Assembly (NCBI GenBank): GCA_024277325.1
Contig: JAJRVN010000035.1
Coordinates: 1 to 37,112, forward strand
Direction: 5' to 3'
Source: Patescibacteria group bacterium
GTDB taxonomy: Bacteria > Patescibacteriota > Microgenomatia > JAADGY01
Length of the DNA stretch: 37,112 nt
The notes below the pieces were generated by a model. It ran no database searches and was not told the DNA's origin. It was given only the letters and a program-made list of their open reading frames with translations. The position numbers were made by a program, and so were the translations under genes. Shown in pieces: positions 7,628-16,713 of the stretch; position 1 is the stretch's first letter; each line of letters opens with the position of its first letter.

Positions 7628-10594
7628 TTATACTGGCTGATTTTTTTTACTTAACCGTGGTAGAACGCCCTTGGGCCAGCAATGAAACTTATACGGACAC
7701 ATTGAGCAGGCTTGCCGATCATCGGCCCGGTCAAATTTAAGGCTTTGAATCTGATGATAAACATCTTTTAATAACAACCTTAGGCTATCTTTTTCTTCTT
7801 GGTTTGGCTGAAACTTAAACAAATAGGGTTTTTGTTGCCGGTTACCGATAAACCATAAAAAGAATGTCAAGCGCTTGTTTTTAAACAAAGGATCATTCTC
7901 AACAAGAAGGGCGTAAAAAGTCAGTTGGCGGTGGTAATCTTGATTGGGGTCGCTTAAGGCTTTAATCGTCGGCCGTCGGCCGGTTTTGTAATCGATAAGG
8001 ATAATTTTATCTTTGCCGGCTGAATCAACTCTATCTATTTTACCCGATAAAGGCACATTATCTGAAGTAAAAATATGTTCTTTAGAATAATCAACCTCAA
8101 CCGCTACAGGCCGGCTTTCATTTAGTTGTTTGACAAGTTGGTTGTCATAAAATCTTTGAAGCAAGATCAAGCCCTCATTAAGAATCCGGCCATGCTCGGT
8201 CTTGGTTAAGATCTCATTATCAAGATAGGCTTGGTAAGCTGTTTTCACCACCCCAAAACCAACATTTGATTTAGATTTTAAGTTAATCGCCCATTCTTCT
8301 AGAGCTTTGTGGATGGCCGAGCCCATGATCAACGAGGCTGTTTTTATTTTTGGCAGTTTGTAAAGATGAGTCAAGAGAAATTTGTAAGGGCACTTGAGGT
8401 AAAGATTAAGCGAGGTCGGCGACAGCTTGATTTTTTTGACAGCTTCTTGCCAATAGTCCGGATTAATAGCCGGCATCTCAGCCGGCTTGAGCAAAGAAAC
8501 CAAAAGCTTTTGGAGTTTGTCAAGATTGTCTTGGTGACTGACGCTGTCGATATATTGGTTTGGCAATTTAGTGATAAAAGACGATATGGTTTTGGGCTTG
8601 ACCACCCCGTCATACCAAACATGCTTTGGCACAGTGATATAGATTTGTTTTTTGGCTCGAGTTAAGGCAACATAAAACAAGCGCTCTTCTTCATAGGCTT
8701 TTTCTTTTTTTTGGTCGACAATATCGGCTTCTAGTAATTGTGGCAGCTTAATTTTTGAGCTTATTCTTTTGCCGCTCCACTTACCCTCAATAAATTGTGG
8801 GATAAAGACATAATCAAATTCCTGGCCCTTAGCTTTATGGGCGGTGGTTAACTTGACCGCTTCGGAGTTGGAAAAAAGCGGTTCAGCCTCCAGCTTAACC
8901 TTGTAATCTTCCAATAACTGCAGGTTGGCAACTAGGTCGTTGGTCGAGGTGACCAGCCTGTCCCGATACCAAGTTTTGACCTGGTTAAAGAAAGCATAGA
9001 TAAACATAATCTGATGCTTATCCTGCTTATTGGCCAAAAGATAGGTGATAAAGCCGGTTTTTTCCATGAGAGTTTGCAATAGCAAGGGCAGAGGCTGTTG
9101 GCCGGCGGTTTTTTTGAGCTCTTCAAAAACATCAAAGACCTGCCAAATCGATCGATATTGGGGATGGGCAGACCGATTAAAATACATCTTAAAAACCGAG
9201 GTTTTCAGACGGTAACCGTCCCTAAAAAGCTGACCGACCAAGGCCGGCGATAGTTTGAAAAACGGCAGATTAAGACACGTAAACAGATCATTCTCGGCTT
9301 GCTGATTGCCCCAGTTATGCAATGTTTTGACCAAGGTCATCAAAAAATTAACTCCCGACTGAGCCATGACATCTATTTGGCCATCGACGACATAAGGAAT
9401 CTTATCTTTGTTGAAAAACGGCGTATAGATATCGGCATCTTTGTTTTCCCGGTAAATCAAAGCGATTTGACTGGCTTTAACCTTGTGCTGTAAAAGCTCT
9501 TTGATAATTTGGCTGATAAACCAAGCTTCTTGGGTAAGCGAGGCAAAATGGTGGACTTGGATTTTTTGGTGTTTAAGTTTGGATTTTTTAGCCGGCCGAA
9601 TGGTTTTGTTGATGGCCAAAAGACTGTCAAGGCTGCGGCGTTGGTCAGCGATGAAGGCCTCACTGGTTGAGATGATCTCAGGTTGGCTTCGATAATTTAT
9701 CTCCAAGTTGATGGTTTTGGTTTTGGTGAATAATTTTTTGAAAAAAATAAAGTTATAGCGTGAAGCGCCCTGGAAACGAAAAATAGACTGGTCATTATCG
9801 CCGACGGCGAAGACATTGGCACTGTCGCCCCAAAAGGACGACAAAAGGCTAATTAGTTTATTTTGGGCTGAGTTGGTGTCTTGGTACTCATCAACTAAAA
9901 GATACAAGACTTTTTCTTGAACCTGCAAAGCCAGCTCCTCATCCTCTGCTATACGGTTAACGGCTTGGTTTATCATGTCCTCGAAATCATACAAACCCTT
10001 GTCCCTCATGATCGATTGGTATAACCGGTAAAACTTAACCACCTCTTCAAGCTTGAGCTTTTGCTTGTCGGTTAAATGGGTGTCTTTTTTAATGTTGGTT
10101 TTAAGCTGTTGAGGTGATAAAGATTCGCGCTTAAGTTGGCTTAAGGTTTGGATTAAAGGTTGGACATAGAAAGTGATATCGCCAAACGGTTTCAACCAGA
10201 AAAATTTATTGTCATTGAGGATCTCTTCAAACAAGCGGACCTTTTCCAAAGTGCTGATCGGCCGGCCGGCCCTGATTTCCGGGAATTTATCGGGATGCTG
10301 CTTAATGATTCGGCCGGCAAAGGCATGAAAAGTTAAGATATTGACTTGGTAGGCTTCGGCACCGATGATCTGGCTTAACCGACTCATCATATTGTCAGCA
10401 GCGGCCTCGGTATAGGTTAGGGCGGTGATAGCGTAGGCCGGTGTATCGGTTTTTGCTAAAATATTGGCGATTCGCAAAGTTAAAACCTGGGTCTTGCCGG
10501 TTCCCGGCCCGGCCAAAACCAAAACCGGCCCTTCAATAGTGTCAACAGCTAACTTTTGGGCTGGATTAAGTTGTTGGTAAAGTTTTTTAAACAT
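7628..10594 (-). CDS. UvrD/PcrA-family ATP-dependent helicase fused to a PD-(D/E)XK (AddB/Cas4-like) nuclease with Fe-S type cysteines
   Basis: GPGTGKTQVL, VDEYQDTNSAQ, TAHKAKGQEFDYVF, VALTRAKKQ; C-terminal LKCPYKF, GKIDRVD, LIDYKTGR, CSMCPYKFHC. Confidence 0.92.
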   Translation of the reverse strand: MFKKLYQQLNPAQKLAVDTIEGPVLVLAGPGTGKTQVLTLRIANILAKTDTPAYAITALTYTEAAADNMMSRLSQIIGAEAYQVNILTFHAFAGRIIKQHPDKFPEIRAGRPISTLEKVRLFEEILNDNKFFWLKPFGDITFYVQPLIQTLSQLKRESLSPQQLKTNIKKDTHLTDKQKLKLEEVVKFYRLYQSIMRDKGLYDFEDMINQAVNRIAEDEELALQVQEKVLYLLVDEYQDTNSAQNKLISLLSSFWGDSANVFAVGDNDQSIFRFQGASRYNFIFFKKLFTKTKTINLEINYRSQPEIISTSEAFIADQRRSLDSLLAINKTIRPAKKSKLKHQKIQVHHFASLTQEAWFISQIIKELLQHKVKASQIALIYRENKDADIYTPFFNKDKIPYVVDGQIDVMAQSGVNFLMTLVKTLHNWGNQQAENDLFTCLNLPFFKLSPALVGQLFRDGYRLKTSVFKMYFNRSAHPQYRSIWQVFDVFEELKKTAGQQPLPLLLQTLMEKTGFITYLLANKQDKHQIMFIYAFFNQVKTWYRDRLVTSTNDLVANLQLLEDYKVKLEAEPLFSNSEAVKLTTAHKAKGQEFDYVFIPQFIEGKWSGKRISSKIKLPQLLEADIVDQKKEKAYEEERLFYVALTRAKKQIYITVPKHVWYDGVVKPKTISSFITKLPNQYIDSVSHQDNLDKLQKLLVSLLKPAEMPAINPDYWQEAVKKIKLSPTSLNLYLKCPYKFLLTHLYKLPKIKTASLIMGSAIHKALEEWAINLKSKSNVGFGVVKTAYQAYLDNEILTKTEHGRILNEGLILLQRFYDNQLVKQLNESRPVAVEVDYSKEHIFTSDNVPLSGKIDRVDSAGKDKIILIDYKTGRRPTIKALSDPNQDYHRQLTFYALLVENDPLFKNKRLTFFLWFIGNRQQKPYLFKFQPNQEEKDSLRLLLKDVYHQIQSLKFDRADDRQACSMCPYKFHCWPKGVLPRLSKKNQPV

Positions 10595-10776
10595 ACTTTA
10601 TTGTACTTTAGTTGATGCTAAAGTTTTAAAATTTAAAATGGATAGCTTTAAAGGAATTAATCTCAGGTTTTAACAACATGTAAACGATTGTCAACCGATT
10701 TCCGGTTAAATACTCGCCCCATTAAAGCGCAGCTGACTTTTGACCGTTGATTTCTCTATTGTTTTTTGCCTTAAGA

Positions 10777-11325
10777 TTAACTTTGTTTTAGTTTCTGCTG
10801 GGCCAAGAGTAAAGCCAAGGCCGAGTGGGTGGTTAAGTTGTCTTTATTCTGGTAAATATAATGTTTGACGGCTTCATCAAACGGTATCTTGACAACTTCC
10901 AAATATTCGCCCTTATCCTTTGGCAAAGGATCTCTGACAGGATCTTGGCCTAAAAAGATATAGCGATAGCCTTTTTGGTTGGCGCCGTGCTTAAACTTGC
11001 CCAAGAAACTCACCTGCTTGGGCCGCAAGCCGACCTCTTCTTGAGATTCCCTAACAAACTCTTGGCGGGCTTGACTTATCGTTAGATTAGCTCGGACGCC
11101 GCCGGTAACCACGCTGGTGATCTCACTCAACCAGGCGCCTCGCCACTCCTTAACCAGGTAGATGTTGTTATCTTTATCAACGATCGCTCCGCTAACAGCC
11201 CAGCCATCGATTAAAACTTGCCAATCGACGCGGGTTTCATCCGGCATAACCACCGGTTGGTTAATAATCTTATACCACTTGGTCTGGGTAATAACCGATG
11301 GCTTTAAAATGGTTTTGGGTTTCAT
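10777..11325 (-). CDS. NUDIX hydrolase
   Basis: GGVRANLTISQARQEFVRESQEEVGLRP Nudix box; MKPKTILKP start at 11325 preferred over the longer 11397 ORF. Confidence 0.8.
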   Translation of the reverse strand: MKPKTILKPSVITQTKWYKIINQPVVMPDETRVDWQVLIDGWAVSGAIVDKDNNIYLVKEWRGAWLSEITSVVTGGVRANLTISQARQEFVRESQEEVGLRPKQVSFLGKFKHGANQKGYRYIFLGQDPVRDPLPKDKGEYLEVVKIPFDEAVKHYIYQNKDNLTTHSALALLLAQQKLKQS

Positions 11326-11989
11326 TTTTTTTCTTAATATCAAACCAACTAAAAACCAACCACAACCAAATAAAACCGATAAGATAGCCGCCAACAACGT
11401 CTAACAGCCAGTGTTGGCCCAAGAAGATGCGCGACATGCCAACCGTTGCCAGCAAGAACCAGCTTAAACCGGCCAAATACTTGGTTAAAGTTTGGGTTTT
11501 GATTATTTTTTTGTTGATCAAGACCAAGACACCGCCAAAGAGGACTGTGTAGGTTATGACATGGCCTGAGGGCCAGCAGAAACTAGCTGGTGTTTTAGTT
11601 TCAAAGACAGGTGAACCGATGATTTGGTTAAGCCAACCGGCGCCGGTTAGCTTAGTAGAGAGGACCTCGGCCGGCGGGCACGGTCGTTGGATGATTTTTT
11701 TTAAAAAACCACTGATAACTATGCCTGAAGTGACCAGAACCAAAAGCAAAAACTCATCCTTTTTGCTGTCCCGCCAAAAATTCCACAAGAGCCTAAAAAC
11801 CAAAATCAAGGCTAAAGGATATGCCATCGAGATAGCCATCCACAACCAACCGATAGGGTCGGTGGTGGTGGTTAGCCACTGATAAAAGTTAACCTCAAAG
11901 CTAAACGGCGGTTTATGGAGCCGGATAATTCCGGTTAAGATCGCCAGTAATGCAGACAAAACCAGAACTCGAAGTTTAGATTGTGACAT
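11270..11989 (-). CDS. PAP2 family phosphatase (membrane)
   Basis: KKIIQRPCPP...WPSGHVITYTVLFG...GMSRIFLGQHWLLDVVGGYLIG; start MSQSKLRVL at 11989. Confidence 0.88.
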   Translation of the reverse strand: MSQSKLRVLVLSALLAILTGIIRLHKPPFSFEVNFYQWLTTTTDPIGWLWMAISMAYPLALILVFRLLWNFWRDSKKDEFLLLVLVTSGIVISGFLKKIIQRPCPPAEVLSTKLTGAGWLNQIIGSPVFETKTPASFCWPSGHVITYTVLFGGVLVLINKKIIKTQTLTKYLAGLSWFLLATVGMSRIFLGQHWLLDVVGGYLIGFIWLWLVFSWFDIKKKNETQNHFKAIGYYPDQVV

Positions 11990-11995
11990 GAGATC

Positions 11996-12003
11996 ATTAT
12001 AAT
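11996..12003. promoter_or_regulatory. Bidirectional -10 element ATTATAAT between divergent genes
   Basis: TATAAT on + (11998-12003) is 8 nt before ATG 12012; TATAAT on - (11996-12001) is 6 nt before the PAP2 ATG at 11989. Confidence 0.6.
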
Positions 12004-12011
12004 ATATGTGT

Positions 12012-12209
12012 ATGAGAACTCGATTAAAAAAAGGCAAGCCGTCTTTTCTTGACAAATATAAAGGCCGATGGGTGGCCGTAACAACTAACGAAGAGGTGAT
12101 AGCTTCAGGCAAGACGCTTCAAGATATTTTGCCCCATATCAAAGCCGGCCGCAAGCCCGAAGCCTATGCCTTATTTGTGCCGCTTAAAAAAGGCAAAGTT
12201 CAACTGTAA
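12012..12209 (+). CDS. Small DUF5678-like protein
   Basis: LDKYKGRWVAVTTNEEVIASGKTLQDILPHIK...ALFVPL pattern; start at 12012 rather than 12006 fits the -10 spacing. Confidence 0.6.
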   Translation: MRTRLKKGKPSFLDKYKGRWVAVTTNEEVIASGKTLQDILPHIKAGRKPEAYALFVPLKKGKVQL

Positions 12210-12214
12210 AACTC

Positions 12215-12604
12215 ATGATGATTAAAGGGTATAAATATAAAACTTGGGCCGGGTTTGATGTACCGATGATTCCCGTGGCTTTCAGCCGTTGGCCCGATCG
12301 TGGTTTTATCAACTCCATGTGCTTGGTTGACAGTGGCGCTTTTATGACGACTTTAAGTTATGCTGTTGCCGATGTTTTGGGCATTGATGTTGGAAAAGGT
12401 ATTCCCATAACAGTCAACGGCGTCGGCGGGACCGGCTTAGCTTATGAACACCAGGTTTACTTTAAGATAAAAAACCGGCCGGCAAAGATAAAAGTCTTAT
12501 TTTATCAAGGGTTGGATATTAATATTATCGGCAGGCTACCCATCTTTGACCAGTTTTTAATCATATTCAACAATAGTAAAGGCAGGTTATGGCTGATCGG
12601 ATAG
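12215..12604 (+). CDS. Retropepsin-like aspartic protease
   Basis: CLVDSGAFMTTLSYAVADVLGID...GVGGTG...INIIGRLPIFDQFLIIFNN matches a single-domain retropepsin layout (DSG, hydrophobic-hydrophobic-GR). Confidence 0.75.
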   Translation: MMIKGYKYKTWAGFDVPMIPVAFSRWPDRGFINSMCLVDSGAFMTTLSYAVADVLGIDVGKGIPITVNGVGGTGLAYEHQVYFKIKNRPAKIKVLFYQGLDINIIGRLPIFDQFLIIFNNSKGRLWLIG

Positions 12605-12786
12605 ACAAACAAACCAAGCTTGACTCCAAAGCCAAGCGCCGGCAGAAATCGCGAAAGTTATTGTTTTGGTTTTGGCTGATATTTAGCCTGTTGACTCTAG
12701 GCCAGATCTGTATAGGCCTTGCTGCTTCTTGGTGGTCAAATTATCAGGCTGAAAACACGATTATTTACCAAAGAAACCGACAATAA
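12589..12786 (+). CDS. Small single-TM hypothetical protein
   Basis: Overlaps the retropepsin stop by 16 nt; basic N-terminus then LLFWFWLIFSLLTLGQICIGLAASWW. Confidence 0.5.
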   Translation: MADRIDKQTKLDSKAKRRQKSRKLLFWFWLIFSLLTLGQICIGLAASWWSNYQAENTIIYQRNRQ

Positions 12787-12890
12787 AACAATCAAGCTTA
12801 AATTTTAAGTGTGTCTTACTTGGGTTGAGCCCCTTTTTCTTTAGCCGGTCGTCAAGGAAAAGTATCTCTTGTGATATAATTAAGCCAAAG

Positions 12891-12940
12891 CGGGTGTTTT
12901 TCCTCGTGAGGGCAGGCGGTAAAAACACCCGTCTTTTTTT
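12891..12940 (+). terminator. Rho-independent terminator, 11-bp perfect stem
   Basis: CGGGTGTTTTT (12891-12901) / AAAAACACCCG (12921-12931), then TCTTTTTTT; the loop contains an inner CCT-CGTG-AGG hairpin. Confidence 0.85.
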
Positions 12941-13003
12941 GACTTTCAAACTCCTTAAAGCCATGATTTCTGCTAAAATAAAGCAAATAGGCCAGGAGGC
13001 AAA

Positions 13004-13309
13004 ATGGAAGTAGATATTAAGATTAACTATAACAATCTAGATCAAAAAGATAAGGAAACGGTCAATCTTTTTTTAACCAAAAGGTTAAATAAGCTTTTTC
13101 GGCTTGGCCAAAAGCAAGTTGTAGCCAGTCAACTTTACCTTGACTGTCACTGGAACCTAAAGCTAAAACTTTACCAATTTGATGCTCTTTACAACTGGCA
13201 AGGTCGGAAAATTTATGCTAAAGCCGAGTCGGAAGAGATAAACAACGCTTTGGCCGAGATAGCCAAGCGGCTTCGCAAGGGTATTAAAAAAATTGCAGGC
13301 AAGAACTAA
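13004..13309 (+). CDS. HPF/RaiA-like ribosome hibernation factor (tentative)
   Basis: AGGAGG Shine-Dalgarno; 101 aa alpha/beta pattern with KIYAKAESEEINNALAEIAKRLRKGIKK. Confidence 0.5.
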   Translation: MEVDIKINYNNLDQKDKETVNLFLTKRLNKLFRLGQKQVVASQLYLDCHWNLKLKLYQFDALYNWQGRKIYAKAESEEINNALAEIAKRLRKGIKKIAGKN

Positions 13310-15522
13310 TGGACAAGCGCTTTCAGCCTCAAACCGCCGAAGCATCTATCTATCAGCTTTGGCTAAAACACAAACTGTTTAAGCCCAAAGACCGTGGCCG
13401 GCGGTTTAGTTTGATCATGCCCCCGCCAAACGCCAACGGCTCGTTGCACATAGGCCATGCTTTATTTGTCACCCTTGAGGATATTATGGTCAGAATGGCT
13501 CGGATGGCCGGGTACAGCACTTTGATGTTGCCCGGGGTTGATCATGCCGGCATCCAGACCCAAGTGGTTTTTGAGCGACTTTTAGCTAAAAAGAGCAAGA
13601 GCCGGTTTGATTTGGGCTATCAAACTTTTTACCAGGCTTGCTTCAAGTTTTGCCAAGACCAGAAAGAAACGATCATTAGCCAATTTAAAAAGCTGGGAGT
13701 CTCGGCCGATTGGGATAGGTTAAAGTTCACGCTTGACCCGGATATTATCGATGTGGTCTTGGAAACGTTTGTCAAATTACACCAGGACGGCTTGATTTAT
13801 AGAAAAGACAGATTGGTAAATTGGTGTCCCAGATGCCAAACCGTCTTGTCTGATCTTGAAGTCGAGCATAAAGACCTCAAAGACAAGCTATATTACGTCA
13901 AATACCCTCTAGTTGACAAACCAACCGAGTTCATTGTCATCGCTACCACCAGGCCCGAAACTATCCCGGCCGACACCGCGGTGGCGGTCAACCCAGATGA
14001 TAAAAGATACAAAAAATACGTAGGCCGTCAGGTCATGGTACCGCTTATTAACCGGCCTGTGCCGATAATAGCGGATGAGGCTGTTGAGATTAAGTTTGGC
14101 ACCGGCGCGGTCAAAGTAACGCCGGCTCATGATCCGGTTGATTTTGACATCGGTCAGCGCCACAACCTTAAATCGATTCGAGCGATAGGTTTTGATGATG
14201 AAATGACAAGTTTAACCGGCGAGTTAGTCGGTTTGAGTAAGACCAAGGCCAGACCATTAGCCATAAAACAACTGGACAAGCTTGGTTTACTTGTTAAGGT
14301 TGAAGAAATTAACCACAGTGTTGGCCACTGTGAAAGATGCAAGACTAGGATTGAACCGATGGTTTCCTTGCAATGGTGGATCAAGATAAGACCGCTGGCC
14401 CAAGAGGCTGTCAAGGCGGTTAACCAAGGCAAGATTAAATTTGTTCCGATCAGATTCAAAAAACAATACCTTAACTGGATGTCTCAGATTAAGGATTGGT
14501 GCATTTCCCGCCAAATTTGGTGGGGGCCGAAAATACCGGCCTGGTACTGTGGCTTTGATGCTTTGTCGCCACTTCAACAGATGATGAATCCTAACTTGAA
14601 AGGTAATAAAGGCTGCGGCCATATTGTAGTCAGTAAGGCCAAGCCGAAAAAGTGTCCCAAGTGTTCCAATCCAAACATGATTCAAGACCCTGACACATTT
14701 GACACCTGGTTTTCTTCAAGCCAGTGGCCGATGACTACCTTGGGCTTTAACTATCGCCAACCGACTGACGACTTTAAAGCTTTTTATCCAACCACGATTA
14801 TGGAAACAGGCTATGACATCTTATACATATGGGTAGCCAGAATGATAATGATGGGGCTGTACATGACTGGCCAGGTTCCGTTTAAAACGGTTTATCTGCA
14901 CGGCTTGATTCGCGACGATTCCGGCCAAAAAATGAGCAAATCAAAAGGCAACGTCATTAACCCGATTGAGATTATGGACAAGTACGGTACCGACGCTTTA
15001 AGAATAGCCTTGATTATCGGCGTTGGCCAAGGAGAGGCTACCAGCGTCGGAGAGACCAAGATTAAAGCCGGCAGATATTTAGCCAACAAGATTTGGAACG
15101 CTTCGCGGTTTGTTTTTCTTATTGGCCAAAAATCAAACCTGGTTGCCAAAGACTACACTGATTTGAAAGATAGTCAATATAAAGATATTTGGCGTCAACA
15201 CGAGTTGTTTCTCAAGGATTATGAAAAAGAAGTCAATAAGTATCGGTTTGGCCAGGCCAGCGACAAGCTCAGGCACCAGTTTTGGCATCGCTTTTGCGAC
15301 AAAACCATTGAAGACTTAAAGGACAGAGCTTATAACCAGGACTTGGTTGCTATCTCATTGTTGCTTAGCTTATTAAGGGACTATCTAGCCCTATTTCACC
15401 CCTTTATGCCGTTTGTAACCGAAGCGGTTTGGCAGGTTTTCAGGCAAGATGAAAGGTTTAGTTTAATTTTTCCAACTGAACTGGTAGCTGAGTTTAAATA
15501 CCCGATTAAGCTAGATTATTAG
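13309..15522 (+). CDS. valS: Valyl-tRNA synthetase (short form)
   Basis: PPPNANGSLHIGHAL, GVDHAGIQTQ, zinc ribbons CPRCQ and CGHIVV..CPKCS, KMSKSKGNVINP; 737 aa. Confidence 0.95.
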   Translation: MDKRFQPQTAEASIYQLWLKHKLFKPKDRGRRFSLIMPPPNANGSLHIGHALFVTLEDIMVRMARMAGYSTLMLPGVDHAGIQTQVVFERLLAKKSKSRFDLGYQTFYQACFKFCQDQKETIISQFKKLGVSADWDRLKFTLDPDIIDVVLETFVKLHQDGLIYRKDRLVNWCPRCQTVLSDLEVEHKDLKDKLYYVKYPLVDKPTEFIVIATTRPETIPADTAVAVNPDDKRYKKYVGRQVMVPLINRPVPIIADEAVEIKFGTGAVKVTPAHDPVDFDIGQRHNLKSIRAIGFDDEMTSLTGELVGLSKTKARPLAIKQLDKLGLLVKVEEINHSVGHCERCKTRIEPMVSLQWWIKIRPLAQEAVKAVNQGKIKFVPIRFKKQYLNWMSQIKDWCISRQIWWGPKIPAWYCGFDALSPLQQMMNPNLKGNKGCGHIVVSKAKPKKCPKCSNPNMIQDPDTFDTWFSSSQWPMTTLGFNYRQPTDDFKAFYPTTIMETGYDILYIWVARMIMMGLYMTGQVPFKTVYLHGLIRDDSGQKMSKSKGNVINPIEIMDKYGTDALRIALIIGVGQGEATSVGETKIKAGRYLANKIWNASRFVFLIGQKSNLVAKDYTDLKDSQYKDIWRQHELFLKDYEKEVNKYRFGQASDKLRHQFWHRFCDKTIEDLKDRAYNQDLVAISLLLSLLRDYLALFHPFMPFVTEAVWQVFRQDERFSLIFPTELVAEFKYPIKLDY

Positions 15523-16491
15523 TTACTTTGGCAAAGGTGGTCTTTTTTCTGTGACATAAAGGCCGATTAAGGTAATCACGGCGCCAACAATAAAATAAAG
15601 GTTGATGTTTTCAGATAGGACAATCCAAGCCAAGACGACGGCTACGATTGGTTGAAGATAGGTGAATGGGGCCGCTTCGGAAGCTTCAATGAGTTTTAGG
15701 CCATGGTTGCTGGTCCAGTTGGCGATAAGAGTGGAAAAAATAGACATATAGATAAGGCCAAACCAAGCTGCTGGAGGCAGATTAGTGATTAATTTAGCTA
15801 AGAAATTAAACCCCAAAATCATCGACTCAAGCAAGTTTACTTGAGGCAGTGACTGGCTTTGGAGACTAAATTGCTCCCAAGCCGCCAACGGCCAAAACAT
15901 GACCACTCCAGTGATTATCATATAAAAAACCATCTCGATCGGTTGATGTTTGCGGTTTATAATTTCTTTGCTGAAGATGAAGATGCCGGCGTAAACTAAG
16001 GAAAACAAAAAAGTCAGGCCGTTGCCGATTAAGTGTTGGCCAATTTGGCTGTAATTAATGCCAAGCAACGGCTCAACCATGATGATTGTGGCTCCGACAA
16101 CCGTGATGAAAAAACCGATTTTTTCTTGGCGGGTTATAACTTCTTTAAGAATTAGCCCTGAGCCCATGACAATAAAGATTGGTGACAGAGAAGATAAAAA
16201 AGCGCCTTCGGCAGCGGTGGTTAGATCAAAACCGACAAAGATAAGAATTAGGCTGGCGCTTTGCAGCAAGCCCCAAAAGATCAATTTTTTAACATCGGTT
16301 AATTTGAAATTTTCTTTATGCAACCAAACTAAAAAAAACGGCAAAAAAACCGCGATATTTATTAGGTAGCGGTAAAACAGGAAACTAAAAGGGGGCAGGT
16401 AGTCAAGAGTTGTTTTAATTACCACAGCGGCTACCCCCCAAATGACTGTGGTGGCGCTTAAGTAAAGATAGGCTTTGGCACGAATTGACAT
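15523..16491 (-). CDS. EamA/DMT family transporter
   Basis: About ten TM helices with two EamA-like repeats (SATTVIWGVAAVVIK...; FGLIYMSIFSTLIANWTSNHGLKLIEASEAAPFTYLQPIVAVVLAWIVL). Confidence 0.88.
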   Translation of the reverse strand: MSIRAKAYLYLSATTVIWGVAAVVIKTTLDYLPPFSFLFYRYLINIAVFLPFFLVWLHKENFKLTDVKKLIFWGLLQSASLILIFVGFDLTTAAEGAFLSSLSPIFIVMGSGLILKEVITRQEKIGFFITVVGATIIMVEPLLGINYSQIGQHLIGNGLTFLFSLVYAGIFIFSKEIINRKHQPIEMVFYMIITGVVMFWPLAAWEQFSLQSQSLPQVNLLESMILGFNFLAKLITNLPPAAWFGLIYMSIFSTLIANWTSNHGLKLIEASEAAPFTYLQPIVAVVLAWIVLSENINLYFIVGAVITLIGLYVTEKRPPLPK

Positions 16492-16654
16492 ATAAGGCTA
16501 TGTTAACAATTAAAAAGTCACAACGCAATCAAGATGACCAGCGCAGCAAAGCTTGTTGAACTTGCAGGTTTGAACTTGTTAAAGCTAGTGGCAGGCTTTT
16601 TAAAATAATTAGCCTTTTACTTGCTTTGTGGCCATTGCTTAAACTTAGATTTAC

Positions 16655-16691
16655 TTGACAAAAGTTAGCACTCGAGGTATGATTTTGCTAG
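16655..16691 (+). promoter_or_regulatory. hrcA operon promoter (TTGACA-N17-TATGAT) overlapped by a CIRCE-like operator
   Basis: TTGACA 16655-16660, TATGAT 16678-16683; TTAGCACTC (16665-16673)-N9-TTTTGCTAG (16683-16691) against CIRCE TTAGCACTC-N9-GAGTGCTAA. Confidence 0.85.
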
Positions 16692-16713
16692 TAACTTAAA
16701 TTAAAAGCAAACT

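Noticed and set aside
7628-10594. ORFs on the opposite strand within uvrD (e.g. 8309-8665, 9299-9493, 9483-9695) and other antisense ORFs in the track
   Set aside because: They overlap strongly supported genes and show no recognisable domain; likely spurious.
12215-12604. Retroelement-derived protease
   Set aside because: No reverse transcriptase, integrase or terminal repeats nearby; stand-alone bacterial retropepsin-like proteins are known.
15520-15525. Zero-gap convergent stops of valS and the EamA gene as a special element
   Set aside because: Abutting convergent genes are expected in compact genomes; no terminator or repeat there.
16573-16596. Direct repeat TTGAACTTG...TTGAACTTG upstream of hrcA
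   Set aside because: Nine bp and two copies only; no further structure supporting an operator.
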